In this document: positions 6,695 to 14,465 of the stretch, in pieces
Numbering within the stretch: the stretch's first letter is position 1
Layout: each line of letters opens with the position of its first letter
IMG/VR virus record: IMGVR_UViG_3300010399_000001
Coordinates: 51,047-115,046 of that record
Direction: 5' to 3' (one strand)
Source of the DNA: a virus
Length of the DNA stretch: 64,000 bases
The notes under the pieces: model-generated
What the model was told of the DNA's origin: nothing
Databases searched by the model: none
The model's input: the letters and a program-made list of their open reading frames with translations, nothing else
Translations under genes and position numbers: made by a program

Positions 6695-6890
6695 AGCGCT
6701 CCCGCTCATGCTTCCCCGCCCCCCAGCGGAGCGGGGGCGCGCTGCCTCCGCCCTCGCTCGTTGCCCCACGCTGCGAGCGAGGGCGGCTCCAGGGCACCCG
6801 GGTTCGAGACCTAATCGCCCGGGAGATCGGCCGTCGCTGGGGGCGGCCGATCTGCGACCCCGCCCTCACCGCACTGGGGGCGGGGTCGTC
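6695..6890 (+). ncRNA. Candidate structured RNA or long folded leader
   Basis: About 200 bases without a convincing gene, between two promoter-like motifs. Four GC-rich hairpins follow one another: 6714-6736 (6 bp), 6748-6786 (13 bp), 6824-6853 (10 bp) and 6855-6888 (11 bp). A T-arm-like GGGTTCGAGACC sits at 6800-6811 between two CCCGGG palindromes. It could be an independent small RNA ending at the last hairpin or the 5' leader of the 6936 operon. The Ro-stem motif of the Y RNA array is absent. Confidence 0.45.
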
Positions 6891-6898
6891 TGCATGTA

Positions 6899-6907
6899 GG
6901 CTACAAT
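6899..6907 (+). promoter_or_regulatory. Promoter-like motif GGCTACAAT before RNase H gene
   Basis: GGCTACAATGCTC matches the consensus except for the T of the TG extension. It would give a leader of about 20 bases carrying GGAGAGGAGG before ATG 6936. Confidence 0.5.
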
Positions 6908-6935
6908 GCTCATAGCGATCGGAGAGGAGGTCTCC

Positions 6936-7532
6936 ATGTTCCACCCACTATCCCAATTCGGCTCCGTGGTCGGTGTCGACTGCGACGAGATCACTGTCGC
7001 AACCGATGCAGCACTACATCCCGGTCGCGGGGTTCAAGGGCTGGCATTCCTGGCCAGCAATGGCAAGTACGGTCTCGCCCTGCGCGCCATCAACCCGAGA
7101 GATGGGTCCGATCGCACCACCGTGGCGGAACTCAAGGCCATCTCCTACGCCCTGGAGAAGCTGAGCAAGACTGCGCGCATCACGATCCTGAGCGACTCGC
7201 GCAATGCGTTGCGGATGATCGAGCGCTGGATATCCGGCGAAGAGGTCTACCCAGACGGTTACCACGCGGGTATCCGCGAGAACGGTGACCTGCCACGGCT
7301 GGTGGAGATGCGCGCGCTGATCCTGCGCGACCCTTCTCGTCTGACCCTGATCTGGCAGCAGGGGCATGAAGGGCACCCGCTCAATGAGTTTGCGGACTCG
7401 GCAGCAAAGCTGGCGCTGCGTACCGGCAAGGACGCGTCGCGCCTGGATGTGAAGACCCTGCCGAAGATCTGGGCCGCGACGCGCCTAGCCGATTGGCGCG
7501 CGCTACGCTCTGGAGCATGCCGAGCCGCGTAA
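6936..7532 (+). CDS. RNase H-fold protein (RNase HI-like)
   Basis: 198 aa from ATG 6936, preceded by GGAGAGGAGG. The four acidic catalytic positions of RNase HI are visible: VATDAAL (D), TVAELKAIS (E), ILSDSRNA (D) and NEFADSAAKLA (D). A His in QQGHEGHPLN sits where the catalytic His loop is expected. RNase HI cleaves the RNA of RNA-DNA hybrids, so the likely role is primer or R-loop removal in phage replication. First gene of the modification operon, overlapping the next gene by 16 bases. Confidence 0.78.
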   Translation: MFHPLSQFGSVVGVDCDEITVATDAALHPGRGVQGLAFLASNGKYGLALRAINPRDGSDRTTVAELKAISYALEKLSKTARITILSDSRNALRMIERWISGEEVYPDGYHAGIRENGDLPRLVEMRALILRDPSRLTLIWQQGHEGHPLNEFADSAAKLALRTGKDASRLDVKTLPKIWAATRLADWRALRSGACRAA

Positions 7533-7786
7533 CACAGCCCCTGCTGGATACCGAGGATGTCTGGTACCTGGAGTACTTCGACGTTCAGGTAGAGGAGTGG
7601 ACGGGGCTTTACCCATACACCGAGTACCACTCAGAGGTCGCGGCGTGCCGCGCCCACCTGGAACACAAGAAGAAGGTGCCCGGCGGTAACGCTCGGGTGG
7701 TGCGCGAGACCCGGCAGCGCTATCTGGTGACCGGACCGCTGCAACCTAAGCGGCCGTTATCTCGCCGTAATCGAAACGATAGGTGA
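7517..7786 (+). CDS. Small unknown protein
   Basis: 89 aa from ATG 7517 inside the end of the RNase H gene. Aromatic-rich N-terminus (VWYLEYFDVQ), basic C-terminus (KRPLSRRNRN). No domain recognised. Position suggests co-expression with the DNA-modification genes. Confidence 0.6.
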   Translation: MPSRVTQPLLDTEDVWYLEYFDVQVEEWTGLYPYTEYHSEVAACRAHLEHKKKVPGGNARVVRETRQRYLVTGPLQPKRPLSRRNRNDR

Positions 7787-7804
7787 GGCAGGTAGCATGA
7801 GCCC

Positions 7805-8413
7805 ATGGCTACCTTCCTTGGGTTCGAGACTCTCAAGCTCGACGAACTGATTCCCTTCCCCGGCAATGCGCGTCGCGGTGACATCGACGGCATCCGCTCC
7901 TCGGTGCGCGCTCACGGCCAGTACCGCTCCCTGGTCGTTAGGCGCACTCCTGGTGGGGATGTGGTGCTCGCTGGCAACCACACGCTGCGCGCCCTGATCG
8001 CCGAAGGATTCACCGAGGCGCGCTGCGAGGTCATCGAGTGCAGCGAGGCTGACGCTATCAAGATCAACGTCGGAGACAACGGCTGGGGCGACAAGGCGAC
8101 CAATGACGAGAGCGCGCTGGCCGACCTGCTGGAGCTGCTGAACGGTGACTTTGAGGGCACCAGCTACACCCAGCAGGACTTCGAGGACATGCGCGGGCTG
8201 TGGGATGCGGATGAGAACTCCACGCCCGATCTGGACAAGCTGGCGGACGAGCTGGGAGATCCGGTCGACTCGGATCTGTGGCCCACGCTTCGCTTCAAGG
8301 TCCCCCCGCAGGTGCGCGACGACTTCTATGACCTGACGAACAATTGCGCCAATCCGAATGACGACAACAATCGGTTCATGCACCTGATCCAGAAGGTTCG
8401 GAGTGCAGAGTGA
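7805..8413 (+). CDS. ParB-like nuclease/CTPase-domain protein
   Basis: 202 aa. The N-terminal 90 residues match the ParB N-terminal fold: KLDELIPFPGNAR, then an S..AHGQYR segment, then VVLAGNHTLRALIAEGF, equivalent to the GNxR/GEHR box. The C-terminal part is acidic (DDNN, DEN). Phage ParB-like proteins often sit beside methyltransferases or DpdA genes and may guide or license modification. It overlaps the dpdA-like start by four bases (GTGA). Confidence 0.75.
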   Translation: MATFLGFETLKLDELIPFPGNARRGDIDGIRSSVRAHGQYRSLVVRRTPGGDVVLAGNHTLRALIAEGFTEARCEVIECSEADAIKINVGDNGWGDKATNDESALADLLELLNGDFEGTSYTQQDFEDMRGLWDADENSTPDLDKLADELGDPVDSDLWPTLRFKVPPQVRDDFYDLTNNCANPNDDNNRFMHLIQKVRSAE

Positions 8414-9519
8414 CCTTCAGGTTCCTAGTCTCGTTCCACTATCACGAGAAGACGGACCTACAGGCGATCGTCGATGCCTACAACGGCCCATGCGAAGTGT
8501 TCGCCGACTCCGGCGCGTACTCCGCCGCCTCTCTCGGTGCGACGATCAAGCTCGCCGACTACGCCGCATGGCTCAAGGATTGGGAACACCTTCTGACCAT
8601 CAAGGCGACGCTGGATGTGATCGGGGACCCGCAGGCCACCGCCCGCAACACCCGCACGCTGGAGCGCCAGGGCATCAACGTGCTTCCCGTCTTCCATGTA
8701 GGCACCCCATGGGGCGAGCTGGAGAAGATGGTCAAGCAATACGACTATCTGGCCCTCGGGGGAATGGTCCCGCACAGCGGCAAGGCCGATGCGGTGATGC
8801 GCTGGCTGGTGAAGGCGTTCCAGGTGGCAAGGGAGACCGGCACCGTCTATCACGGCTTCGGTCAGACCAGACTGGAGACCATCAAGAAGCTGCCGTTCTA
8901 TTCGGTGGACTCCTCGGCATGGTCATCGGGGATGCGCTACGGCACGATCGTCCTATGGGATGAGAAGTCATCGAACTTCATCAAGCTACAGGCGTCAGAC
9001 CCGGCTCAAGCGCGCCGCTATGCAGCTCTCTTGCGCTCTCATGGCGCTAATCCGTCCCTGGTCGCGAAGCCAGGCTTCGCGATGCTCTCGCGCCGTACGC
9101 CGGAGCAGTTCAGGCGTGAGGTCTCGATGATGCGCGGAGCGCCCGCCATCGCCTATATGCGCATGGGGGAGTATCTGGCGCGGCGTCACAAGGTGCCCAG
9201 GCCCGCGAGCCTCGGCGATGGAAAGAACGGTACTGCCGTCTATGTGGCGGACGCCGCGATGAGGCATCTGGTGGACGCCGCACCCATCGTCAATGACGTT
9301 GGAACAGCTGTGTACCTGGCTGCGGATACCGGCGGCAGCTGCATGAAGATGGCGCTGGACCATATGCGCGATACCGGTACGCATGTCTATCTGGCCAACA
9401 CGGCTGCCATCAATCTGCGCGGCGCGGCAATGGTGGCGGGTGGCGTAGACGCTAACGAGGTAGACAAGAGTGTCTACATCGACGAGATCCGAAAGAAGAA
9501 GGATGGGGAGAATGAGTAA
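8410..9519 (+). CDS. dpdA: DpdA-like DNA 7-deazaguanine transglycosylase (TGT fold)
   Basis: 369 aa from GTG 8410. VFADSGAYSA near residue 34 is the TGT/DpdA active-site loop with the catalytic Asp; ALGGMVPHSG and the GFGQTRLETIKKLPFYSVDSSAW-type segment resemble the barrel of phage DpdA proteins. DpdA swaps guanine in DNA for preQ0 or a derivative. It is followed without gaps by queC, queD, queE and folE, which supply preQ0. No QueF is seen, so the free nitrile base (dPreQ0) is the simplest predicted product. The C-terminal 100 residues are an extension with repeated A-D-T-A/V-Y-L-A strings of unknown role. Confidence 0.82.
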   Translation: MTFRFLVSFHYHEKTDLQAIVDAYNGPCEVFADSGAYSAASLGATIKLADYAAWLKDWEHLLTIKATLDVIGDPQATARNTRTLERQGINVLPVFHVGTPWGELEKMVKQYDYLALGGMVPHSGKADAVMRWLVKAFQVARETGTVYHGFGQTRLETIKKLPFYSVDSSAWSSGMRYGTIVLWDEKSSNFIKLQASDPAQARRYAALLRSHGANPSLVAKPGFAMLSRRTPEQFRREVSMMRGAPAIAYMRMGEYLARRHKVPRPASLGDGKNGTAVYVADAAMRHLVDAAPIVNDVGTAVYLAADTGGSCMKMALDHMRDTGTHVYLANTAAINLRGAAMVAGGVDANEVDKSVYIDEIRKKKDGENE

Positions 9520-10207
9520 GCCGCTTGCGGTGGTGTCCCTCTCGGGCGGGATGGACTCCACGACCCTGCTGGCCCACCTGCTGCAAGACAATGAGGTGCT
9601 GGCTCTATCGTTCGACTACGGACAGCGCCACCGCAAGGAGCTGGACGCGGCCAGGGATGTCTCGCAGTACTACGGCGTCGAGCATCACGTGATCGATCTG
9701 ACCTCGGTGGGCAAGCTGCTGACCGGCTCGGCTCTTACCGACAGCTCGGTAGAGGTTCCCGAGGGTCACTACGAGGCCGAGAACATGAAGGCCACCGTCG
9801 TGCCGAACCGCAACGCGATCATGGCCAGCATCGCCATCGGTATTGCCAGTTCGCGCAAGGCGAAGTTCGTGGCTCTCGGCATCCATGCCGGTGATCACGC
9901 GGTCTACCCGGACTGCCGGCCTGAGTTCGTCGAGGTGCTGCGGGAGCTGGCCTCTGTGGCGCTGGACGGCTTCCATGCCCCACGCATCGAGACTCCGTTC
10001 GTGCTGTGGTCCAAGACTGGCATTGCGCGTGAGGCTGGACGCCTCGGGGTCCCGATCGAGCGCACGTGGAGCTGCTACAAGGGTGGCGAGAAACACTGCG
10101 GCCGATGCGGTACCTGCGTCGAGCGCATCGAGGCGATGCGGGACGCAGACGTGGCAGATCTGACCGAATACGAAGATAAGGCGTTCGCCGAGGGGGTGCT
10201 GGCCTGA
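9512..10207 (+). CDS. queC: QueC, 7-cyano-7-deazaguanine (preQ0) synthase
   Basis: 231 aa from ATG 9512, preceded by GGATGGGGAG and overlapping dpdA. The PP-loop SLSGGMDSTT near residue 10 binds ATP. The C-terminal zinc site CYKGGEKHCGRCGTC has the family Cys pattern. QueC converts CDG to preQ0 with ATP and ammonia. Length is normal. It overlaps queD by one base (TGATG). Confidence 0.94.
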   Translation: MSKPLAVVSLSGGMDSTTLLAHLLQDNEVLALSFDYGQRHRKELDAARDVSQYYGVEHHVIDLTSVGKLLTGSALTDSSVEVPEGHYEAENMKATVVPNRNAIMASIAIGIASSRKAKFVALGIHAGDHAVYPDCRPEFVEVLRELASVALDGFHAPRIETPFVLWSKTGIAREAGRLGVPIERTWSCYKGGEKHCGRCGTCVERIEAMRDADVADLTEYEDKAFAEGVLA

Positions 10208-10641
10208 TGTATGAGATCGCGGTACGGCATAACTTCGAGACCGCACATCGGCTACCGCACCTTGAGGGCAAGTGTCAGTCTCTCCACGGGCACTCCTGGT
10301 GGGCTGAGGTCACCGTTGCCGCACCTGTGCTGCGCGGCGGCATCCTAGTTGAGTTCGGACCGTTCAAGAAGGCCCTGCGCGAGTGGATCGACACCAACCT
10401 CGATCACGGTGCAATGCTCGGCTTCGATGATCCGCTGCTGCCGATCCTGCGCGGCCACGGCAGCAAGGTGTATGAGTTCACCCACTGGCCAACGGTTGAA
10501 GAGGTCGCATCCGAGATCGGCTTCAAGGCTCAGGAGATACTCACCACAATCACGCGCGCACCGGGAGCGGCGGTCATCCGCTGCGATGTGCAGGAGACCC
10601 ACGTCAACCGAGCATCTTGGACGCCGCCGCATGATGCCTGA
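10207..10641 (+). CDS. queD: QueD, 6-carboxytetrahydropterin synthase
   Basis: 144 aa. PTPS-fold hallmarks: zinc-binding HNFETAHRL and LHGHSW near the N-terminus, then TNLDHGAML with the catalytic Asp-His. It makes 6-carboxy-tetrahydropterin from dihydroneopterin triphosphate, the second step to preQ0. Overlaps queE by 11 bases. Confidence 0.93.
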   Translation: MYEIAVRHNFETAHRLPHLEGKCQSLHGHSWWAEVTVAAPVLRGGILVEFGPFKKALREWIDTNLDHGAMLGFDDPLLPILRGHGSKVYEFTHWPTVEEVASEIGFKAQEILTTITRAPGAAVIRCDVQETHVNRASWTPPHDA

Positions 10642-11338
10642 GAAGTCGCTGATGGTCAGCGAGGTATTCGGCCCCACCTTCCAGGGGGAGGGGCCGAGTA
10701 CCGGACGTAGGGCGGTATTCATCAGGCTAATGGGCTGCAATCTGACCTGCAAGTGGTGCGATACGCCGTACACCTGGGACGGCAAGAGGTTCGACCTGCG
10801 CGCCGAAGGCAAGCGGATGCAGGTCGCTCGGATCATCCGCAAGATCAGCGGTAAGCCGGAGCTGGCGGTTATCACCGGAGGCGAACCTCTGCTGCACCAG
10901 GAGCAGAGTGGCTGGATACCACTCCTGGATGAACTGGTCGCACATGGCCTGAAGATCGAGATCGAGACCAACGGTACCCAGCTACCCACGACGCAGACGG
11001 AGATGCGGGTGGCCCGCTTCAATGTCTCGCCGAAACTGGCGCACGCGGGCGACAAGGAAGATAAGCGCCTGAAGTACGACGTGCTGCGCGCGCTGGTGGT
11101 GACTGGAGCGGCGATCTTCAAGTTCGTCGCGCGCACCGCCTCCGATCTGGACCAGGTGGAGCGCATCGTAGAACGGGCTCAGATCCCTAACGAGCTAGTC
11201 TGGATCATGCCCGAGGGTACCGATGCCGAGACCCTGACCCGGGGCATCCAGACGCTAGCGCCGCTCGTCGTGACGCGCGGATGGAATCTCACTACGCGTC
11301 TGCATGTGATCGCGTATGGCGATAGAAGAGGTGTATAG
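10631..11338 (+). CDS. queE: QueE, 7-carboxy-7-deazaguanine synthase (radical SAM)
   Basis: 235 aa from ATG 10631 (ATG 10634 also possible); translation is probably coupled to queD, whose stop lies inside the start region. LMGCNLTCKWCDTPY holds a radical-SAM cysteine cluster (CxxxCxxC); VITGGEPLL is the SAM GGE motif. It converts carboxytetrahydropterin to CDG. Confidence 0.93.
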   Translation: MMPEKSLMVSEVFGPTFQGEGPSTGRRAVFIRLMGCNLTCKWCDTPYTWDGKRFDLRAEGKRMQVARIIRKISGKPELAVITGGEPLLHQEQSGWIPLLDELVAHGLKIEIETNGTQLPTTQTEMRVARFNVSPKLAHAGDKEDKRLKYDVLRALVVTGAAIFKFVARTASDLDQVERIVERAQIPNELVWIMPEGTDAETLTRGIQTLAPLVVTRGWNLTTRLHVIAYGDRRGV

Positions 11339-11914
11339 ATGACCGATACCGCTGCCGCTCAGGCTGGCGTGCGGGCGCTGCTGCTTGGCATCGGAGAGAA
11401 TCCGGACCGGCCTGGCCTGAAGGAGACTCCGCGCCGGGTGGCGAAGGCGCTTATCGACTTCACGACACCTACCGGTCCAAGTCCGCAGGAGCTTCTGGCC
11501 GTCACATTCAACGACGCCGATCCCGCACCGGACCAGATGATCACAGTAGGGCCGATCGAGTTCGCATCGCTCTGCGAGCATCACCTTCTACCATTCACCG
11601 GGCACGCGTATGTCGGCTACATCCCCGGCGCGGCCGGGGCGGTGGTGGGCCTGTCCAAGCTGGCACGCCTGGTGGACTGGTATGCGCACGGCCTCCAGAT
11701 CCAGGAGCGCCTTACCGCTCAGGTGACAGGGGCGATCGACAAGTACCTCGATACCCTCGGCTCGGCCTGCACGATCCACTCGTCGCATTCCTGCATGACC
11801 TCTCGCGGCGCTCACAAGCCTGGTGCGATCATGCGTACCACCTCTCTAACTGGAGCGTTCCGGGATCAGGATGCGACCAGGGCAGAGTTTCTAGCCCACA
11901 CGCGCTGCTGCTGA
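11339..11914 (+). CDS. folE: GTP cyclohydrolase I
   Basis: 191 aa. Conserved SLCEHHLLPF and HSSHSCMTSRG supply the zinc ligands (Cys, His, Cys); VVGLSKLARLVDWYA is the family helix. It makes dihydroneopterin triphosphate from GTP, the first step of preQ0 synthesis, so the five-gene run 8410-11914 encodes the path from GTP to modified DNA. Starts right after the queE stop. Confidence 0.94.
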   Translation: MTDTAAAQAGVRALLLGIGENPDRPGLKETPRRVAKALIDFTTPTGPSPQELLAVTFNDADPAPDQMITVGPIEFASLCEHHLLPFTGHAYVGYIPGAAGAVVGLSKLARLVDWYAHGLQIQERLTAQVTGAIDKYLDTLGSACTIHSSHSCMTSRGAHKPGAIMRTTSLTGAFRDQDATRAEFLAHTRCC

Positions 11915-11938
11915 GGGGTGTGCCCGAGCGCGCTCTTA

Positions 11939-11947
11939 TGCTACGCT
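11939..11947 (+). promoter_or_regulatory. Extended -10 promoter motif TGCTACGCT
   Basis: TATGCTACGCTACTC fits the shared consensus. The gap 11915-12032 otherwise holds only an 80-base leader ending in GGGAGAAGGGAG before ATG 12033. Confidence 0.65.
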
Positions 11948-12032
11948 ACTCAAGGCAGATGCACGCGAGATCTATCACCCTCGTGAGATGCATCAACACA
12001 TTGAGTCCCTACCCCCGGGAGAAGGGAGTGGC

Positions 12033-12281
12033 ATGGCCAGCAAGCTTTACCGCGTCAAGACTCTGACGCTAGGCGAGGTATCCATCGAGGAGGGTTCCGA
12101 AGCCAAGGAGCTGGAGGAGGCGATCGCCAAGGGCGAGGAAGCCGTCTTCGACCTCTTCAACGAGTACGAGATCGGCGTCGATCTGGATGACGCAGAAGTC
12201 GTCGGCGTGGAGATCATCGACGCCGATGGCAAGGTCATCGCCAAGAGAGGCCAGGAGTTGCCCGGAATCGTCCGGGTCTAG
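12033..12281 (+). CDS. Small acidic unknown protein
   Basis: 82 aa from ATG 12033, with GGGAG 7 bases upstream. Acidic and probably alpha/beta (EEGSEAKELEEAIAKGEEAVFD). No family recognised. First gene after a consensus promoter, so probably expressed early. Confidence 0.65.
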   Translation: MASKLYRVKTLTLGEVSIEEGSEAKELEEAIAKGEEAVFDLFNEYEIGVDLDDAEVVGVEIIDADGKVIAKRGQELPGIVRV

Positions 12282-12292
12282 AACGGAGCAAC

Positions 12293-12472
12293 ATGCCCAG
12301 GCAGAAGAGGTCGGTATCCCCGAATCCGGGTAGGCGCAGCGGCGAGCCGTCGAAGCACCAGCGGCGCGTCAAGGCGAAGCTGGCCGAGCGCACCGCGCGC
12401 TACGAGGCCGTGCCTGCCCCGATCAAGGGCGGCTTCAGGAAGCCGGGTTCGCAGAACCTGCACCACCAGTAA
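12293..12472 (+). CDS. Small basic unknown protein
   Basis: 59 aa, ATG 12293 with CGGAG upstream. Very rich in Lys/Arg/Pro/Gln (MPRQKRSVSPNPGRRSGEPS at the start), so possibly nucleic-acid binding. Followed directly by a terminator hairpin. Confidence 0.55.
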   Translation: MPRQKRSVSPNPGRRSGEPSKHQRRVKAKLAERTARYEAVPAPIKGGFRKPGSQNLHHQ

Positions 12473-12480
12473 CCCCTACG

Positions 12481-12507
12481 CGGGAGGGAGTCCACCACCC
12501 CCTCCCG
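12481..12507 (+). terminator. Hairpin terminator after 12472
   Basis: Stem CGGGAGGG (12481-12488) with CCCTCCCG (12500-12507), no clear T-run, directly upstream of the tRNA-like gene. Confidence 0.5.
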
Positions 12508-12512
12508 CACCC

Positions 12513-12580
12513 GCCCCTGTCGCCCAATTGGCAGAGCATCCGGTGCACCGGAGATCGAGGTTCAAGTCCTCGCGGGGGCT
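12513..12580 (+). tRNA. tRNA-like gene with a 4-base anticodon loop
   Basis: 68 bases. Acceptor GCCCCTG/CGGGGGC (7 bp, one G-U), discriminator T, no encoded CCA, D-arm of four positions with one mismatch and T-arm CGAGG-TTCAAGT-CCTCG. The anticodon arm is a perfect 5-bp stem TCCGG/CCGGA closed by only TGCA, so no 7-base anticodon loop exists and decoding is not expected. A second 68-base gene with the same defect lies at 45829-45896. Confidence 0.6.
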
Positions 12581-12614
12581 CTCTGCGGCCGACCGGCCGT
12601 GAGAGGAGGAGGTT

Positions 12615-13091
12615 GTGGATCTCAGTGGGGAGGCCAGACGCATCGGAGACGCACTCCGGCTGCACTGGCCTGAAACGAAGTTCTACGTCTCAACCCAGCC
12701 GTCCGAGGGTGAGCATTGCGCTCTGGTGATCGTCGAATGGGAAGACGCACCGCGCGCCACCATGGTGCGACATGTAGCCAGGGAGGCTGCTGACTTCTCC
12801 ACCAGCAAGAGGCCGGGATGGAAGATCGCCTTCCGTCACCGCATCTCCCGCGACCTGCGCCTTCGGGTGCGCGAGGTGATTCTGGCCCAGTATCCGGGCT
12901 ATGACTACATCACGCAGACCGGTGATCTGAATCCGGATGCCGTCTGGCGCTACCTCGCACCGCCGATCGTGATCCCGGTGGATGAACTCGGTGAAGAATC
13001 CACGGTCAAGTGCAAAGACCGTGATGGCAACTTCCTGATCAAGGCGGTCGCCTATGCGATCCTGCGGCGCGAGGGCGCGAAGGATGTCTAG
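12615..13091 (+). CDS. Unknown protein
   Basis: 158 aa from GTG 12615, with GGAGGAGG upstream. Mixed alpha/beta, rich in Arg; RISRDLRLRVREVILAQYP suggests an amphipathic helix. No domain recognised. Starts the run of small plus-strand genes to 17210. Confidence 0.65.
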   Translation: MDLSGEARRIGDALRLHWPETKFYVSTQPSEGEHCALVIVEWEDAPRATMVRHVAREAADFSTSKRPGWKIAFRHRISRDLRLRVREVILAQYPGYDYITQTGDLNPDAVWRYLAPPIVIPVDELGEESTVKCKDRDGNFLIKAVAYAILRREGAKDV

Positions 13092-13117
13092 CCATATCCG
13101 GAGGGGGGTGAAGAAGG

Positions 13118-13375
13118 GTGAGAAGACCTAACTGGCTCAGGGACATCATCGAAGGCATCCGGGAGGGACTCGAAGAGGGTCACGAGAGCGCACATACGCG
13201 CGTGGTGATGCAGATGCCGCTGGATTGGCCGTGCACGACGTGTAGCGGTAGAGGTAGCGGGCCCAATCAAGATGCGTGCACCAGGTGCGACGGCAGCGGC
13301 TATGCGTTATCACCGCGCGGCGAGGAGCTGGCCTCCTTCCTGAAGCGGCATGGTTTCACGCGCTCGATCCGATAG
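13118..13375 (+). CDS. Small protein with DnaJ-type zinc finger
   Basis: 85 aa from GTG 13118. CTTCSGRGSG and CTRCDGSGY are two CxxCxGxG halves, as in the DnaJ cysteine-rich domain, forming one zinc site. Short N-terminal helix with acidic GLEEGHESAH. Related mini zinc-finger proteins are common in actinophages; partner unknown. Confidence 0.7.
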   Translation: MRRPNWLRDIIEGIREGLEEGHESAHTRVVMQMPLDWPCTTCSGRGSGPNQDACTRCDGSGYALSPRGEELASFLKRHGFTRSIR

Positions 13376-13386
13376 AACCCCGCGAT

Positions 13387-13419
13387 GCAAGCGGCTGCGT
13401 CACAGGCGCAGCCGCTTGC
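13387..13419 (+). terminator. Hairpin terminator after 13375
   Basis: Perfect 13-bp stem (13387-13399 with 13407-13419), 7-base loop, followed by TGCTTGTG. It closes the transcription unit before the promoter at 13445. Confidence 0.6.
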
Positions 13420-13444
13420 TGCTTGTGCGCTGATCTTGCGCACA

Positions 13445-13453
13445 TGCTACGCT
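13445..13453 (+). promoter_or_regulatory. Extended -10 promoter motif TGCTACGCT
   Basis: ACATGCTACGCTACTC fits the consensus, 38 bases before ATG 13492. TTGCGC directly upstream is too close for a normal -35. Confidence 0.65.
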
Positions 13454-13491
13454 ACTCGCGCGCAAGAAAGCGCATAGAGAGGAGCGCACCC

Positions 13492-13701
13492 ATGGACGAG
13501 ATCATCATCGGGGCGGGCTGCAAGATCGAGTGCGGCGAGAGCTTCGGCCGGACGATCATCGACCTGATCTATCCGGGCGACACGGTGACCCTCAGCTTCG
13601 AGGGTACCGACGAGGAGATTCGCGACTGCGCCATGCGGCTGACCCTGGCTGCGGCGGAGGTCTACAGCGACGCCAGTCGGCGCATTGCGGGCCGTGGCTG
13701 A
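13492..13701 (+). CDS. Small unknown protein
   Basis: 69 aa from ATG 13492, with GAGAGGAG upstream. Predicted beta strands followed by one helix (EEIRDCAMRLTLAAAEVYSD). No family recognised. Overlaps the next gene by one base. Confidence 0.65.
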   Translation: MDEIIIGAGCKIECGESFGRTIIDLIYPGDTVTLSFEGTDEEIRDCAMRLTLAAAEVYSDASRRIAGRG

Positions 13702-14465
13702 TGTTCATCGAGCGCAGCGGTAAGAGGGGCAGAGAGCCGCAGTATCTGATCTGCTACCCGTCCGTGACCGACGTGGGCGATCGTTCGATCCTGATCGACA
13801 ACCTGCGCGCTATAGAGGCTGGCGAGGTGGATGTCGAGCCGACCGTCTATCACTCACCCTCGGGCAGCTCCGAGTTCATCGAGGTTGAGTGCAAGACGAG
13901 CCTGATCGATGACCAGCCAGGCAGACGCGAGACCAGAGTCAAGACCCTTCAAGGGGATCTTGTCGACGAGCTGGAGTGGTGGATCGAAGGGGCTGGTAGC
14001 CCGAAGAAGGCTGGCAAGAGGAAGATCGGAAAGAAGCCGTGGCGGCCCAAAGCGACCTTCTATCTGCTAGCCGAGGTCTTTCCGCTTCCCGGCGGCGAAC
14101 GGCGCTTCACGCCGATCGGGATCTTCTTCAAGCTGGCCAAGGCCCAGGACTGGGCGCAGGAGATGACGAAGGACTACGAGCAGTCCGCAAGCCAGTTCGA
14201 CGACCCACCACACCCCCTGGAGTTCTGCTGGTCCACCGATAAGAAGACCGGCGAGATGTCGCTGCGCACCTCGATCAACGGTATGGGTGTAGGCATCGTG
14301 CAGTTCATCATCCAGGGGATTCCCTGCGATCCTGCACTGCGCGACACCTATAACGAGATCAGGGCGGTCGCAGCAGAGCGCGCTCGTGCGGCAGGCGACG
14401 AGAAGTCGGCGCTGGATATCGAGGCCAGCAAGAAGGGCCGCAGAAGGGTGCATCGTGGCGACTGA
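13701..14465 (+). CDS. Unknown alpha/beta protein
   Basis: 254 aa from ATG 13701 (TGATG). Contains a basic stretch KKAGKRKIGKKPWRPK about residues 95-110 and a basic tail (KKGRRRVHRG), so nucleic-acid contact is possible. Long strand-rich middle. No family recognised. Followed by a GTG-started gene that overlaps its end. Confidence 0.6.
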   Translation: MFIERSGKRGREPQYLICYPSVTDVGDRSILIDNLRAIEAGEVDVEPTVYHSPSGSSEFIEVECKTSLIDDQPGRRETRVKTLQGDLVDELEWWIEGAGSPKKAGKRKIGKKPWRPKATFYLLAEVFPLPGGERRFTPIGIFFKLAKAQDWAQEMTKDYEQSASQFDDPPHPLEFCWSTDKKTGEMSLRTSINGMGVGIVQFIIQGIPCDPALRDTYNEIRAVAAERARAAGDEKSALDIEASKKGRRRVHRGD

